A stretch of 64,000 nt of DNA from Anaerolineae bacterium (GCA_021463865.1 JAJTXY010000011.1:65761-129760); one strand, 5' to 3'. Positions 41,610-52,403 are shown, counted from the stretch's first letter. The notes: generated by a model from the letters alone, not told the origin. A program made the numbers and translations.

Positions 41610-44246
41610 TTAATTGAAAAACGCCTCACAGCCGACGGTTGTCATTTCGGGATGCTCAGCAAGATAGGCTTCAAATTGAGGCCATGCCGATGTGCCGCGT
41701 GCCGTCGAATAGTCTTGCACCGCAAACCCCACATTACCATCACGGGTATAGGCTTCGGCCCGCAGCAAATAGAGGATGGTGTAATCGGGGTCAAGCGCCA
41801 AACCCTTGCTATAGGCATCACGGGCCTTGTCATATTCGCCCTTGCTACAATAAGCAATTCCCTGAAACAGAAAGGTGTCCGCCACATCATCCCGAATGGC
41901 TAAGGCTTGCTCAATATCCCGAATCGCCGCGTCATACTGCCCCACCGTCATTTCGCTAAACGCCGAGAGGGTTAGACTGTAGAACGATGTAACCGTGCCG
42001 GACGTTTCGCCCATAATACCAAACGAAGCCCGATTCCAAAACTGCGGGTCGGGGAATAATTGGGTAACGGTTTCAATCTGCTCCGATGCTGTCGAGATAT
42101 CACCCATCCGCAGGGCAATCAACGCGCTGACCACATAGGGGAAATTCGTTTCGGGTTGTTCTGCCAATGCCAACTCATAATCTGCGCTGGCCTTGTCATA
42201 CCGCCCCTGCATGTAATACGACAATCCCCGGAAGGTAAGCGCCAACCAGTCCTTCGGGTTCACTTCCAGCACCTTATCTTGATAATCAATCGTCTTGCGG
42301 AAGTCATCTCGAATAAACGCCTGCATCGCCAACAGGAAATTCGGGCCAGTCCACGTGGCGGGGCCAAGCCGTTGGGCGGTTTCCGCATCGTTAATCACAT
42401 TTTCCGAATCCCCCAACCGCTGATAGGCCAATGCCCGCAGTTGATACAACGCGCCATTCCGCGTATTCAGTGCAATCGCCTGATTAATGGCCTCAACCGA
42501 TTGGGCCGGGTCACTGAAATAGGTGCTGTAATACTGATGGACATAAGCTCCGACGGTTGACCCTACCACCTGCGCCGGGGTGACATTCAAATCATCTAAA
42601 ATCACCATCGGCACGACATAGTTAAAGCTCTCGCCGCTCAGATTGTTATAGGTCGCCAGAATGCCCATCACCTGTGGCGCAACCGATTCTTGGCGCGGAT
42701 TGGTCAAGTGTACCCGCACATTCGACATTTCTTCAAACGTTTCGCGGGGGAATAGGGTCGTATCTACCGCCCCAATTTGTACTTCTAACTCCACCACATC
42801 GGCATCGTAATTGCCCCAGATAATCACGCGGGCATGGTTCGCTTCGGCAATGGCGCGGGCCTCCGCATTGGAATGGATCACATTGGGATATTCCCGAATA
42901 TGCACTTTGGCAATCGGCTGGCCCGCCTCTAACACTTGGGTCAGATCATCCAACACAAAGCGCAGTACCGGACGTTCCTCACCCTCGACCCGTTCAATCT
43001 GCCCCACAATCACCATAATGTCGCCTTCGGGCACGGGGTCGAGTACCACTATTTCGTTGGACGTATCCCCACCACCCGAGCCATCACTCGCTTCGGTATC
43101 CTTCTGATCTTGCCCCCCAAATAGAATGAAGGCAGCCACCGCCGCAATCACCGCCAACACGACAACACCCCCGACTGCCAACGGCCATTTTTTGCGCTGG
43201 CGAGGGGGAGCAACCACGACGGTTTGTTGTGAGGCAACTTTCGAGGGTGCAGACACCGCTGTTGGCAATTGGCTCTGCGGCATAATGATTTTGATGGGCG
43301 GAAATTCGCTGTCATCTATCGGGGTCATGGTCGAGCCGGGGGTGGGCGTCTCAAAGCGCGAGGTCAACCCATCCGATGCCCGCAGCGCCGCGATATTATG
43401 CCGAACCCCGGTATCAATATTATCTATAATGGATTCAAGCTCCGCCCCAACCAACCGCACGCTCCCAATCCGTTGGGTTGGGTCTTTGACCAACATCTGA
43501 TTGATGAGATGAACGAGTCCAGCCGGGGCATCTGGCCGCAATTTGGCTAAATCGGGCGCGGGCTTGGTCATGATCGCCACCAACGTCGCACCCAGTTGAT
43601 CTTCTTCAAAAGGACGCTTTCCCGTCAGCATTTCAAACAGCATTACGCCCAACGACCAAATGTCGGTGCGGGCATCCAATTTTTCGCCATGACAGGCTTC
43701 GGGGCTGAGATAGGCATACGTTCCCAAAACCTCACCAGTCTGGGTATGACCCTGCTTATCGGCCAAACGTGCCACCCCAAAATCGGCCAAACGCGGGGTG
43801 CCATCATCCGCCAGCAACACATTGGCGGGCTTAAGGTCACGATGAATAATCTTAAGACGATGTGCGCGGGTCAGGGCGTCAGCTACATCCAGTGTGATAT
43901 GTAGCACACGATCAATCGGCATTGGGCCAGATTCCGCCAGCAGGTCTTTGAGCGACTTGCCGCCAACATATTCCATCACAATGTAGTGGTGATTGTCTTC
44001 TTCAATTGAGGCCAACATTTTGACAATGCTGGGGTGATTCAGTTGGCGTAGTGCCTCGCCTTCGCGGGTGAAGCGTTCCAGTAATTTAGGGTCATCTTTG
44101 ACAATATCAGGCCGCAGGGATTTAATAGCAACAGTGTCGCCTGTTTGGGTATCCCGTCCGCGATAAACGGTCCCCATTCCCCCTTGTCCAATAACGTCAA
44201 GAATCTCGAAGCGCCCACCAATGATACGCTGAGTGTTTGAGTTCAT
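41610..44246 (-). CDS. Membrane Ser/Thr protein kinase with extracytoplasmic TPR domain
   Basis: An 878-residue Hanks-type kinase. The cytoplasmic catalytic domain (12-~275) has the glycine loop GQGGMG (20-25), Lys42 in VAIKSL, HRDLKPAN (135-142), DFG (155-157), SPE (181-183) and DIWSLG. Thr residues in the activation loop (HTQTGEVLGT) can be autophosphorylated. After a linker there is one membrane helix (354-377). Outside lies a domain rich in VIIWGNYDADVVELEVQIG-type sequence, then five or more TPRs to the C-terminus. All catalytic residues are present. It probably couples an external signal to phosphorylation of cytosolic targets; the STAND and TPR genes upstream are possible partners. Confidence 0.92.
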   Translation of the reverse strand: MNSNTQRIIGGRFEILDVIGQGGMGTVYRGRDTQTGDTVAIKSLRPDIVKDDPKLLERFTREGEALRQLNHPSIVKMLASIEEDNHHYIVMEYVGGKSLKDLLAESGPMPIDRVLHITLDVADALTRAHRLKIIHRDLKPANVLLADDGTPRLADFGVARLADKQGHTQTGEVLGTYAYLSPEACHGEKLDARTDIWSLGVMLFEMLTGKRPFEEDQLGATLVAIMTKPAPDLAKLRPDAPAGLVHLINQMLVKDPTQRIGSVRLVGAELESIIDNIDTGVRHNIAALRASDGLTSRFETPTPGSTMTPIDDSEFPPIKIIMPQSQLPTAVSAPSKVASQQTVVVAPPRQRKKWPLAVGGVVVLAVIAAVAAFILFGGQDQKDTEASDGSGGGDTSNEIVVLDPVPEGDIMVIVGQIERVEGEERPVLRFVLDDLTQVLEAGQPIAKVHIREYPNVIHSNAEARAIAEANHARVIIWGNYDADVVELEVQIGAVDTTLFPRETFEEMSNVRVHLTNPRQESVAPQVMGILATYNNLSGESFNYVVPMVILDDLNVTPAQVVGSTVGAYVHQYYSTYFSDPAQSVEAINQAIALNTRNGALYQLRALAYQRLGDSENVINDAETAQRLGPATWTGPNFLLAMQAFIRDDFRKTIDYQDKVLEVNPKDWLALTFRGLSYYMQGRYDKASADYELALAEQPETNFPYVVSALIALRMGDISTASEQIETVTQLFPDPQFWNRASFGIMGETSGTVTSFYSLTLSAFSEMTVGQYDAAIRDIEQALAIRDDVADTFLFQGIAYCSKGEYDKARDAYSKGLALDPDYTILYLLRAEAYTRDGNVGFAVQDYSTARGTSAWPQFEAYLAEHPEMTTVGCEAFFN

Positions 44247-44383
44247 GAAAATCTATGCTCCACCCAAGTTCTATAATGCTATGCGGTGACGGCGTGCTGG
44301 GAGCTATTGAATACTACACAACAAGCCAATGGATACGGAAAATAATTTTGGGTTAATAAAGCTATTCTACACCAAATTCTGCT

Positions 44384-47300
44384 TTATTCTTGCACACTCT
44401 CTAATCCGCGCTCAATAACCCAACGCATGGCCTTATCGGTTGTGTCGTGTAGAGCACGCTGAAAGTGTGCCCGCGCCTCAATTAAATTGCCCTCACTGGC
44501 GGCCTGACTGCCTTCAAAAACATGTGCCAACCCTCGGTAATGCGGACGTTCGTCAGCAGTATTAAGTTCCCCCGCCTGTTGTTCGAGTACCGTTAATAAT
44601 TTGTCAATAGCATCATTGGCGGATTCTGGCTGCGAAAGTGCAGCGTGGGTTTGGGCAATCAGGGCATAGATATAGACCAAATCTCGATAATCGCCGCCTT
44701 TGGTGCGCTCCATTACTGTTAGGGATTCCCGTGCCGCCTCAAGGGTCGCCCGATGTTTTTGGATTTCATCGAGGGTCACTTTTAACTCCGCCGAGGCCGT
44801 CTTGGTCAGGTTGGCATACGAAGCCATGCGTTTATAGGCATCCGCCGCTTTTTCGAGATGCCCTTCTCGCCGATAGGCCTGTGCGATCATTTCCAACGTT
44901 TGGGCAATGCGTGAATCCGAACGGGGCTTGTGTTTAAATTCAACGTCCAACGCCTCTTCCAACGCCATATGGGCATCGCGCCAACGCTGCAAGACGGTAT
45001 AGAGTCGGCCCAATGTGCGCAGGCGATTAGCGGTTTGGACAGGCTGTAGCGTTCGATCCGTATACACCAATGCCTGATGATGACTGGTGATCGTTCCAGT
45101 CAAATCGCCACTGTTTTCTTGGGCCTGAGCCAGCAAATCAAGGGTGGTGACAATGCGTGCATTGACTTGCTGCGGCAACCCTTTTTCAATATCGAGTGCC
45201 TGCTGCAAAGGTGAAATGGCATCGACGGGGCGGTTGGCATCCAACAGCGTGCCCCCCAACATCCGCAGGGTATCTGCCGTCGCTTCGTTACCTGTTTGAT
45301 GATAACTCAGGGCATCCCGCAGATTTTTCTCCGCCTCATCATACTGCTGCAAACGCCGTGAGGCTTCTCCAATGGCGTGATAGGTTAGCGCGATTTCGAT
45401 GGCAGGGGCGTCGGTGGTAATCTCAAGCGCCTGTGTCCATGCATGGCGGGCATCATCCAATAAATCCGACAGCGACAGCGCCTGCCCATACCCGCGTAAG
45501 GTGGCAGCCCGTTCGCGGGGGAAGTTTGAGGCGGGCTGCAATTCCAACGCCGCTTCGTAGGCTTCGAGAGCTTCTTCCAGACGATTGGCCCGCCGCAAGG
45601 TATCGGCTTGGGCAGCAATGATCGTGCCCAATTCCTGTGGCGTGCCGAATTTTTCCGTTTCTTCACGCGCCTGCTGATAAAGTTCAATGGCGTGGTCAAA
45701 ATCCTGCATCAAGGCATATACCGCTGCCAAACGTGTCACGGCCTGCCGATGGTCATCATGTGATGGGGTACGTGACGAATCCAATGTATCAATCGCGTTC
45801 CGATAGGCAATGGCGGCTTGGGGATACTGTCCCTGTGCTTCATGGCTGGTCGCTAGGCTAATATACACCCGCGCTGTATGGACTAAATCCGCATCAGGCA
45901 GGGCACGCAGCATTTGTAGGGCATCTTCATAGACCCCGATTGAATCGGCATAATGATTTGTACCGCTCAACGTTCGTGCCAATTTGGTCAGGACACGCGC
46001 CGCATCACCCGGAAAACTCTGCCGATCCATCAAGGGAATGGCACGACGGCAATGGTCAATGGCCGCATCAGTATTGCCCATCTCCAAATACAAATCACAC
46101 ATGCGCTCCAACAAGAGGCCTTGCTCATGCGGAATCGGCTGATGCTCATAGGCCTTTTGCAGATGCGTCAAAGCTACTTCCTGATTGTTCAGGTTCGCTT
46201 GTGCAATCGCCGTGTATTCTTGGGACAGCGCATAGGTGAACGATTCGGCCTCGACATCTTCATAAAGCAGTGACGCAAGGGTCTTAATCGTATTGTCCCA
46301 CTGCCCCAAATCCAAATAGGCCTGCCCCAAATCGCGGCGTACACTCCATGCAATCGGGGTACTCGGATAATATTTCTCACCCAGCATGACCGCCCCTTCC
46401 GCCAATGGCACCGCTTCATCAGGTCGGCGACTGGCAATCAAACTGCGGGTAGCCAGCGCTAGGGCCAAGAGGGTCAACTGTGGGCGTTTGGGGTCACGGA
46501 TGGCGTCGCTGCGGCCTGCCAATACACTCTGCCATTTGCCAAAGGTCGTTTCGGCTTGGGCGGCCCGTCCCAATTTCTGCTCGGTGCGCGAGTGCATACA
46601 CAGCATATACCCCATATGCTGCACATCGGCTGGGGGGCGCTTGTTGAGGTGGTCAATGGCGGCTTGGCTAACCTCCAACGCTGGCGCAAAACGGTCTTCG
46701 TCAAACAAGACCTTATGCAGCGCGACTTGGGTAATAAAATAACTCAGCGGCTCGGCTTGGGCATCCAAATGAGTCAGCGCCCGCCGATAATTGCCAATCG
46801 CCCGTTCTACTTCGCCATTGGCATAATAGGCCTCGGCGAGATGGTGCAGTGCAATCCCAATACGCTTATCATCGCGCACCGCCATACTCTGGGCATGTTC
46901 CGCCTCGTTTTGGAATGCGGTAAGGGCTTGGGCCTTATTATTTTTCCGCCAATAGGCCCGCCCTAACGTGCGATAGGCATCCGCTGATTCCCGATGCACA
47001 CTGTCCGCCGAGGCTTTCCCCAAAATTTCGAGGGCCTGATTGCTGTATTCAATCGCTTTGTTGAAATCCTCATCCAGCAATCGCAGTGCCCCTAAAAGCA
47101 TCAGTGTTTTGCCATGTAACAGCGGATTGGGTTTACGCAGAGTCGGGATGTTATCAAGCGCTTGGATAAACGTCTTTTCGCCCTGCTCTCGATTGTCCTG
47201 CTGGACATAGGCAATTCCCATACCAATCAGGGCTTCGACACGATATTGATCACGCGAGGGGAACATTTCAAGCGCGGTTTCATATCCTCGAATGGCCGTT

Positions 47301-49303
47301 TCCAAATCCCCATTGAGATGATAAATTACCGCCCGTAGATAGGCACTGCGGCTATCATGCTCATCGGCAATCGCGCCCAACGCCTCAGCATAGCGTCCGG
47401 CCTGCAAATAGCCGTCAGCCCGCGAATAGGGCGATAAATCCCCGGCCTCTTCCATCGCCTGAATCATCAAATCCCATTGTTTAGCCGTGCGGTGAATTCT
47501 GGCACGTTCGGCGGCGCTCCCTTCCACCTCATCCAAAACCGCGAGGGCCTCTTTTAGCCGACCCGCCTTACGATAAACAATCGCCAGCCCCATCCGAATA
47601 ATATCGAGCGAATTTTCGGCTTTTAGTTCATAGGTCAGCTTACCCGCTTTTTCCAGCCATTGGATGGCGGCAGGAATGTCGTTCAAAGCGTCGGCATAAC
47701 GCGCGAGGGCCACCAGCACTTCGGCCAGTTCATGGTCAGAGCCATGATTTTCAGCCAACTTATAGGCTTCTTTGAGTGTTTCGGCGGCCTCGTCTAATTT
47801 ATTGTCATTGAGCAGGGCGATCCCGCGCGTTAACACAGCCGCAGCTTTGGCCCGATCCCCAATCAATGCAGGCGTGGCGAGGTCATCGCTAAAATATTCG
47901 GGCGCATATTCGCGGAAATAGGCAGCAAGCGAGGTATTCAGCTTATTCGCCACTTCATCCAACCGATACGTCTTTGCCATATCGAGTGTGTATAGGATTT
48001 CGCTTTGTGCCCGATACAACTGCACAGCATCTTGGCTGTGGCGGCGGGCCAGTGACGTAACCCAATTTCGCAAGCGATCCCCAAAAGGATTGCCTGCTTT
48101 ATGGGGGGTGGTGTTTGCCATGCGTTCCCACACCATCGGATGCGCTACATATTTTTCACCGATGCGAGTGTCATGATGGATCAACCCGCGTTTGGCAAGA
48201 AAAGCCAACCCCCGATACCCTGCGATCACGCCTTCAATCTTCGCGGTGGCTAGAATCGCCTCAAATGATGCCCCAGACGGCGGGAGCGTGCCCATTGCCA
48301 GCAGCAAATCATTGTATTCACTGGACAGAGCGTCAATCGTCAAATCTAAGGCCACTTGAGGATTGGGGGTTTCCGGCACAATCCGATCACTAAACAAGGC
48401 CACCAAACGTTCCATCGGGAGACCATCTTCACGAAACAGCGCCCCAGCAATTATCAACGCCAGTGGATGCCCTCCCAACAAACGGGTGATATGGCTCATC
48501 CATGCCCGCATCTGCCCCCGCATCCCATCCTTATCTATCCCGCACACCTCCGCCAATAATTCCAGCGCATCGGGTTGAGGCAGGGCACGCAGCGTAATCA
48601 CATTTTCAGGTTCGGGCGGAGCATCTTCGCCGTCAGTGGGTTCATCAGGAGTCATCTCGACGCCGACCAGTAGCTGAATGGAGAGCATGGTCAGCCATTC
48701 CAAATCATCAGGATGGACATTATCCACCACCACCAGCGTATTTTCATCAAGCGCCACGTTTAACATGGCACATTTGGCAGTGACATCACTTTCGGTCAGG
48801 ACGGTTGGCAGGTTTAAAGCCAGTGCCAACCCCTGTGTTACCCGCTGCGGATCATCAAACCACCAGATACGGCGATAGCGCTGGCGGGTGCGTTCGTGTC
48901 CGGCGATATGAGCCAACAGGGTCGTTTTGCCCATGCCCGGCTCACCTTGAATGATGACCGGGCCTTTGTTGCCAACCAGCGGACGAATGGCCCTCTGAAC
49001 ATCGGCGGTGCGAGCCTTGCCAATAATTTGGGGTGAACGCGGCGGGATTAATTGACCCAGCGCCCAATCGCGTACCCCACGAATCGGCTTGGGATACCAC
49101 ACCGACTGCAAATAGGGAATCGGGGGGTCGGGGGGTGGCGCAGGCGGGTCTACTCGAAAAGCGGCGACATCGAGTGCAGTTTGGTCATGTTCGATTGGAA
49201 AACTTAGCAACGCCAGCGATTGGTGATGAAATTCTTCGATGCGAAATCCCTCTAGGCGGGGCGTAAAGGGTGGTAGCTCAGGAATTGGCCTCTGTGTACT
49301 CAT
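44384..49303 (-). CDS. Giant STAND-type NTPase with about 25-30 TPRs
   Basis: A 1639-residue cytosolic protein. After a Pro-rich N-terminus comes an NB-ARC-like NTPase with Walker A GEPGMGKTT (120-128), Walker B LVVVDNVH (190-197) and a winged-helix-like region (about 330-400). The remaining ~1200 residues are tandem TPRs (for example AIRGYETALEMFPSRDQYRV, AIGNYRRALTHLDAQAEPLS). STAND proteins oligomerise when their repeat sensor binds a ligand. No effector domain (nuclease, TIR, protease) is visible at the N-terminus, so the output is unclear. There is no strong ribosome-binding site. It lies 31 bases downstream of another TPR gene. Confidence 0.88.
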   Translation of the reverse strand: MSTQRPIPELPPFTPRLEGFRIEEFHHQSLALLSFPIEHDQTALDVAAFRVDPPAPPPDPPIPYLQSVWYPKPIRGVRDWALGQLIPPRSPQIIGKARTADVQRAIRPLVGNKGPVIIQGEPGMGKTTLLAHIAGHERTRQRYRRIWWFDDPQRVTQGLALALNLPTVLTESDVTAKCAMLNVALDENTLVVVDNVHPDDLEWLTMLSIQLLVGVEMTPDEPTDGEDAPPEPENVITLRALPQPDALELLAEVCGIDKDGMRGQMRAWMSHITRLLGGHPLALIIAGALFREDGLPMERLVALFSDRIVPETPNPQVALDLTIDALSSEYNDLLLAMGTLPPSGASFEAILATAKIEGVIAGYRGLAFLAKRGLIHHDTRIGEKYVAHPMVWERMANTTPHKAGNPFGDRLRNWVTSLARRHSQDAVQLYRAQSEILYTLDMAKTYRLDEVANKLNTSLAAYFREYAPEYFSDDLATPALIGDRAKAAAVLTRGIALLNDNKLDEAAETLKEAYKLAENHGSDHELAEVLVALARYADALNDIPAAIQWLEKAGKLTYELKAENSLDIIRMGLAIVYRKAGRLKEALAVLDEVEGSAAERARIHRTAKQWDLMIQAMEEAGDLSPYSRADGYLQAGRYAEALGAIADEHDSRSAYLRAVIYHLNGDLETAIRGYETALEMFPSRDQYRVEALIGMGIAYVQQDNREQGEKTFIQALDNIPTLRKPNPLLHGKTLMLLGALRLLDEDFNKAIEYSNQALEILGKASADSVHRESADAYRTLGRAYWRKNNKAQALTAFQNEAEHAQSMAVRDDKRIGIALHHLAEAYYANGEVERAIGNYRRALTHLDAQAEPLSYFITQVALHKVLFDEDRFAPALEVSQAAIDHLNKRPPADVQHMGYMLCMHSRTEQKLGRAAQAETTFGKWQSVLAGRSDAIRDPKRPQLTLLALALATRSLIASRRPDEAVPLAEGAVMLGEKYYPSTPIAWSVRRDLGQAYLDLGQWDNTIKTLASLLYEDVEAESFTYALSQEYTAIAQANLNNQEVALTHLQKAYEHQPIPHEQGLLLERMCDLYLEMGNTDAAIDHCRRAIPLMDRQSFPGDAARVLTKLARTLSGTNHYADSIGVYEDALQMLRALPDADLVHTARVYISLATSHEAQGQYPQAAIAYRNAIDTLDSSRTPSHDDHRQAVTRLAAVYALMQDFDHAIELYQQAREETEKFGTPQELGTIIAAQADTLRRANRLEEALEAYEAALELQPASNFPRERAATLRGYGQALSLSDLLDDARHAWTQALEITTDAPAIEIALTYHAIGEASRRLQQYDEAEKNLRDALSYHQTGNEATADTLRMLGGTLLDANRPVDAISPLQQALDIEKGLPQQVNARIVTTLDLLAQAQENSGDLTGTITSHHQALVYTDRTLQPVQTANRLRTLGRLYTVLQRWRDAHMALEEALDVEFKHKPRSDSRIAQTLEMIAQAYRREGHLEKAADAYKRMASYANLTKTASAELKVTLDEIQKHRATLEAARESLTVMERTKGGDYRDLVYIYALIAQTHAALSQPESANDAIDKLLTVLEQQAGELNTADERPHYRGLAHVFEGSQAASEGNLIEARAHFQRALHDTTDKAMRWVIERGLESVQE

Positions 49304-49334
49304 AAATTTGAATGTTTAGTCGGTTAGCAACCCA

Positions 49335-51593
49335 TCAACCACACCCAAGCTGCTGCATCAAATTCAGATAATGCTGCTGCTGAGGGGGTTGTAAAGGCAA
49401 GATTCGTTTGATAGTCTGGCAGGCATCGGCGTGGCGACCATTGTTCAACTGCAATTCTAACAGCGCATTCAATTGCTCCAAGGCCTCTTTGTTGCGCTTG
49501 ATTTGTTGATAGACCGCCGCCAAGCGTGACCGGACACCCTCATCATTGGGTCGTTTATCCACCCACCCTTCCAATAGTTCCAAAATCGCCCGCCCATTCC
49601 GTTCTTTGGCGTAATGTTGCAGCAGGGCGTCTAACTCACGAATGGCCCCCGCAGGATCGCTTAGACGGAAATTAAGTTCAATCAACATCTTGCGGGCTTT
49701 TTCGTCGGCAGGGTTGAGATTCTTGATATTTTCATAATTGCGGAACGCCCCACGCATTTCCAAGCGAGTCATATCGAGATCAGCCAGTCGGTGCAAAATC
49801 TTGATCACCACCGACTTATCCGCCCCAATCCGTTGTGCCAATTGAATTGCTTGGTTATAGGTTGTGCGGGAATTGCTATGGTCGCCCAATTCAAAATAGG
49901 CGTCAGCAAGGCTGATATACTGCTCCAAAATCTCCGGCCATTTTTCATCTTCCTCCAAAAATTCGATGAAGGTTTGGCGCAGTCGAATGTCCATCGGTGC
50001 AATCTTGATCACTTCATTTAAGATTTCGCCCGCCCGTACTTTGTTGCCACGTGCGATATAAGTTTCGGCGATAAGGTTATATTTTTCAATCGCCTGATGG
50101 ACACGGTTCATCTGGACAAGGACTTGCCCGATTTTCAGATGGGCCGCCAGATAATCGGGTTCCTTCGAGACGACATTAAAAGCCTCATCCAGTGCCAAAA
50201 TATAACGGCGGTTGTTCATATAGCTGTCAATGCGGTTCATGGCTTGGATGATTTCCGGGCTGACCGATGCCACATCTAACAAGCGTTCAGGGTCGTCGGT
50301 AATGGCATCTTCCAATTGGTGGCGGGTGAGTTCAACCCGCTGCTTCCAATCGTGGCCTGTCAATAGACCAAAGAACCGCTGATTCATAGCGGAGAGGGTC
50401 TTTTCATCGGCATTGCGCGTCCGATTCAGCAGTTGGTCATAGACCGCACCCAATTGTCCTGCTTCATCTTGGCTAATCGCCATCTTCATATCCACCAACT
50501 GCATGGTCTTAATCAAACAGGTGGTTGCCTGGCGGGTCTTGCCCAATTCTTTATAGGCGATTCCAAGCCCATGATTTGCCCCTGCCATCAACTGCGGTGC
50601 ATTTTGGACGCGCTCCAGATAGCTAATGGCTTCCTTCCATCGTTCGCGCTGTATCATCAGATCGCCAATATTCATAAACAGCGCCGGGAAGTTCACACCT
50701 GCCGATTCTGCCCGCTGATAGGCTCCAATCGCTTCCTCAATTGCACCTTGACGATGATATTCAATCGCTTGAATGACGTTCATGCCACTTTGCTGCATCA
50801 TCATCATTTCATTGCTAAAAATATCGGTTGCCAACTGCTCCAATGCCAATTCCACCGCCTCACCGATTGGGCCACGCGGGTCGGCTTGTGTCGCATCGAG
50901 GGTCATCGCCGCAAAGGGGTCGGCTTCAAAAGCATCTACCGCCTCGACGTCTTTCATTCTCAGACGGTCATCAGTGGCCTCACGAGTCAACTCCGCCCCA
51001 GCGCGAAGGGCCTGTAACGCATTGAGTGCCTGTGGGTTCTTGGGTTCAAGTCGCAGTGCCCGCTCCACCGCTTGGATTGCGGTATCGGCCTTGCCAATAC
51101 GCTGGAAATTACCTGCCAGTGTGAGGTATTCACGCACGGCTTGTTTTTTATCCCCCGTGCGTTCATAGGCCAGCGCCAATTTTTGATGCACTTTAATCAG
51201 CCCGGGGGTCACACGGGTAGCGCGTTCCCAATTGCTGATGGCCTTCTCAAGGTCATGCTGTGCCAGATATGTTTCGGCCACCGTCATATACTGTTGGGCG
51301 GCGTCTTGCAAGCGTCCGAGGCGTTCCAACACATCGGCACTTTTTTCCAATGGCACAGGGTCATCGGGGTCAAGGGCATGGGCACGTTCATAAATCTTGA
51401 GCGCATCTTGTAAGCGGCGGGCCTGTAACAGCGCCAGCCCCAAGCTATTATGGGCAGCCGGATCGTTGGGTTTGGCCCGGACAGCCATCATATAGGCCCC
51501 GATTGCCTTCTCCCAGTTTTGATCCCACGCAGCCGCATGGCCCGTGTTCATTGCCTCTTCATATGTTGCTTGAACGTTTGGTTGGTCAGCCAT
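49335..51593 (-). CDS. TPR-repeat protein
   Basis: A 752-residue soluble protein made almost wholly of TPRs (AWDQNWEKAIGAYMMAVRAKPND, AAHNSLGLALLQARRLQDALK, AISNWERATRVTPGLIKVHQ), with a Met-rich stretch near 255-265. TPR scaffolds mediate protein-protein contacts. It lies directly upstream of the STAND/TPR gene and 10 bases after a small membrane-protein ORF, so it is probably one transcript with them. Confidence 0.85.
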   Translation of the reverse strand: MADQPNVQATYEEAMNTGHAAAWDQNWEKAIGAYMMAVRAKPNDPAAHNSLGLALLQARRLQDALKIYERAHALDPDDPVPLEKSADVLERLGRLQDAAQQYMTVAETYLAQHDLEKAISNWERATRVTPGLIKVHQKLALAYERTGDKKQAVREYLTLAGNFQRIGKADTAIQAVERALRLEPKNPQALNALQALRAGAELTREATDDRLRMKDVEAVDAFEADPFAAMTLDATQADPRGPIGEAVELALEQLATDIFSNEMMMMQQSGMNVIQAIEYHRQGAIEEAIGAYQRAESAGVNFPALFMNIGDLMIQRERWKEAISYLERVQNAPQLMAGANHGLGIAYKELGKTRQATTCLIKTMQLVDMKMAISQDEAGQLGAVYDQLLNRTRNADEKTLSAMNQRFFGLLTGHDWKQRVELTRHQLEDAITDDPERLLDVASVSPEIIQAMNRIDSYMNNRRYILALDEAFNVVSKEPDYLAAHLKIGQVLVQMNRVHQAIEKYNLIAETYIARGNKVRAGEILNEVIKIAPMDIRLRQTFIEFLEEDEKWPEILEQYISLADAYFELGDHSNSRTTYNQAIQLAQRIGADKSVVIKILHRLADLDMTRLEMRGAFRNYENIKNLNPADEKARKMLIELNFRLSDPAGAIRELDALLQHYAKERNGRAILELLEGWVDKRPNDEGVRSRLAAVYQQIKRNKEALEQLNALLELQLNNGRHADACQTIKRILPLQPPQQQHYLNLMQQLGCG

Positions 51594-51603
51594 AGTGGTC
51601 TGT

Positions 51604-51810
51604 TTACTCGAAAATTGCCAGTGAGGTGCCAGAGTTATTTACCATTGTAGTCAAAATATGCACGGCGCGAAAATAGTACGTGAAGGCGATGGGTGCGCTT
51701 AGGCCAAAAATAATTAAGCACTGAACTATTGTCAGCGCTTTACTATACCCTTTAACCAATATTTTTGCACGCCAGCGCTCTGGGGCGGTTAAAGCTCTTG
51801 ATCGAGCCAC
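51604..51810 (-). CDS. Possible small single-pass membrane protein
   Basis: A 68-residue reading frame: a basic N-terminus (RSRALTAPERWRAKILVKGY), then one hydrophobic helix (TIVQCLIIFGLSAPIAFTYY) and a short polar end. Its GTG overlaps the end of the upstream gene by 22 bases, and its stop lies 10 bases before the TPR gene, a spacing that fits an operon member. There is no clear ribosome-binding site, so it may not be translated. Confidence 0.4.
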   Translation of the reverse strand: MARSRALTAPERWRAKILVKGYSKALTIVQCLIIFGLSAPIAFTYYFRAVHILTTMVNNSGTSLAIFE

Positions 51811-52223
51811 GCAAACACATAATCCATATCGTAGAATACTTGGGGCGGACGATTCGATCCTTCAAATAGGCGCTCTACAAACCCTGAGACATTCTTCATG
51901 ACCATACGTGGCAGCAAAATCGCCTGATACCCACCGATAGCCGGAAAGGCTTTTGTCAATTCTTCAATGCGTTGGCGGGCAAACCCATTGACCATAATCA
52001 CATGGGCTGCTGAGAGCGTCATTTGCACAAGGCCGTAATAGGGGCGATTGGCGGGCCACTGTGCCAATGTTTCAAGGGCGGTATCAATCCATGCGTCAAC
52101 ACTTTCACGGGTGGCGTCGGTCAATTTAAAAAACTCAACCTGTCCCCCATGCAGCCATTCTTGTGTTAGTCCGGGGGCAATTTCCCTCGGCTCGCTGTTG
52201 GTCGAATTTAATCCAGTGTTCAT
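51789..52223 (-). CDS. Hypothetical protein (STAS-like size)
   Basis: A 144-residue soluble alpha/beta protein (QVEFFKLTDATRESVDAWIDT, YYGLVQMTLSAAHVIMVNGFA, GYQAILLPRMVMKNVSGFVE). The size and strand-helix pattern are like single-domain regulatory proteins such as the STAS fold, but no defining motif is present. GGGAGC precedes the ATG at 52223. It is the first gene of the run leading into the TPR/STAND genes. Confidence 0.65.
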   Translation of the reverse strand: MNTGLNSTNSEPREIAPGLTQEWLHGGQVEFFKLTDATRESVDAWIDTALETLAQWPANRPYYGLVQMTLSAAHVIMVNGFARQRIEELTKAFPAIGGYQAILLPRMVMKNVSGFVERLFEGSNRPPQVFYDMDYVFAWLDQEL

Positions 52224-52373
52224 GAAGTTGCTCCCACCAAAATATACTTTTCCGTGTCCGCGATCCTAACAAATCATGGGTGCTAAGTCGTTAAACTAGG
52301 GTAAACATTCCATAAAATTTTTGCTCGGTATTTTGATTGTACGACATTTAGCGACGACTGCAATCAATTCTCG

Positions 52374-52403
52374 TTAGAATCGCTATCTTTTGTTCGCTAT
52401 AAT
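52374..52403 (+). promoter_or_regulatory. Candidate promoter for the propeller-like protein
   Basis: TTAGAA, an 18-base spacer and a perfect TATAAT, about 100 bases before the ATG at 52503. Confidence 0.45.
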
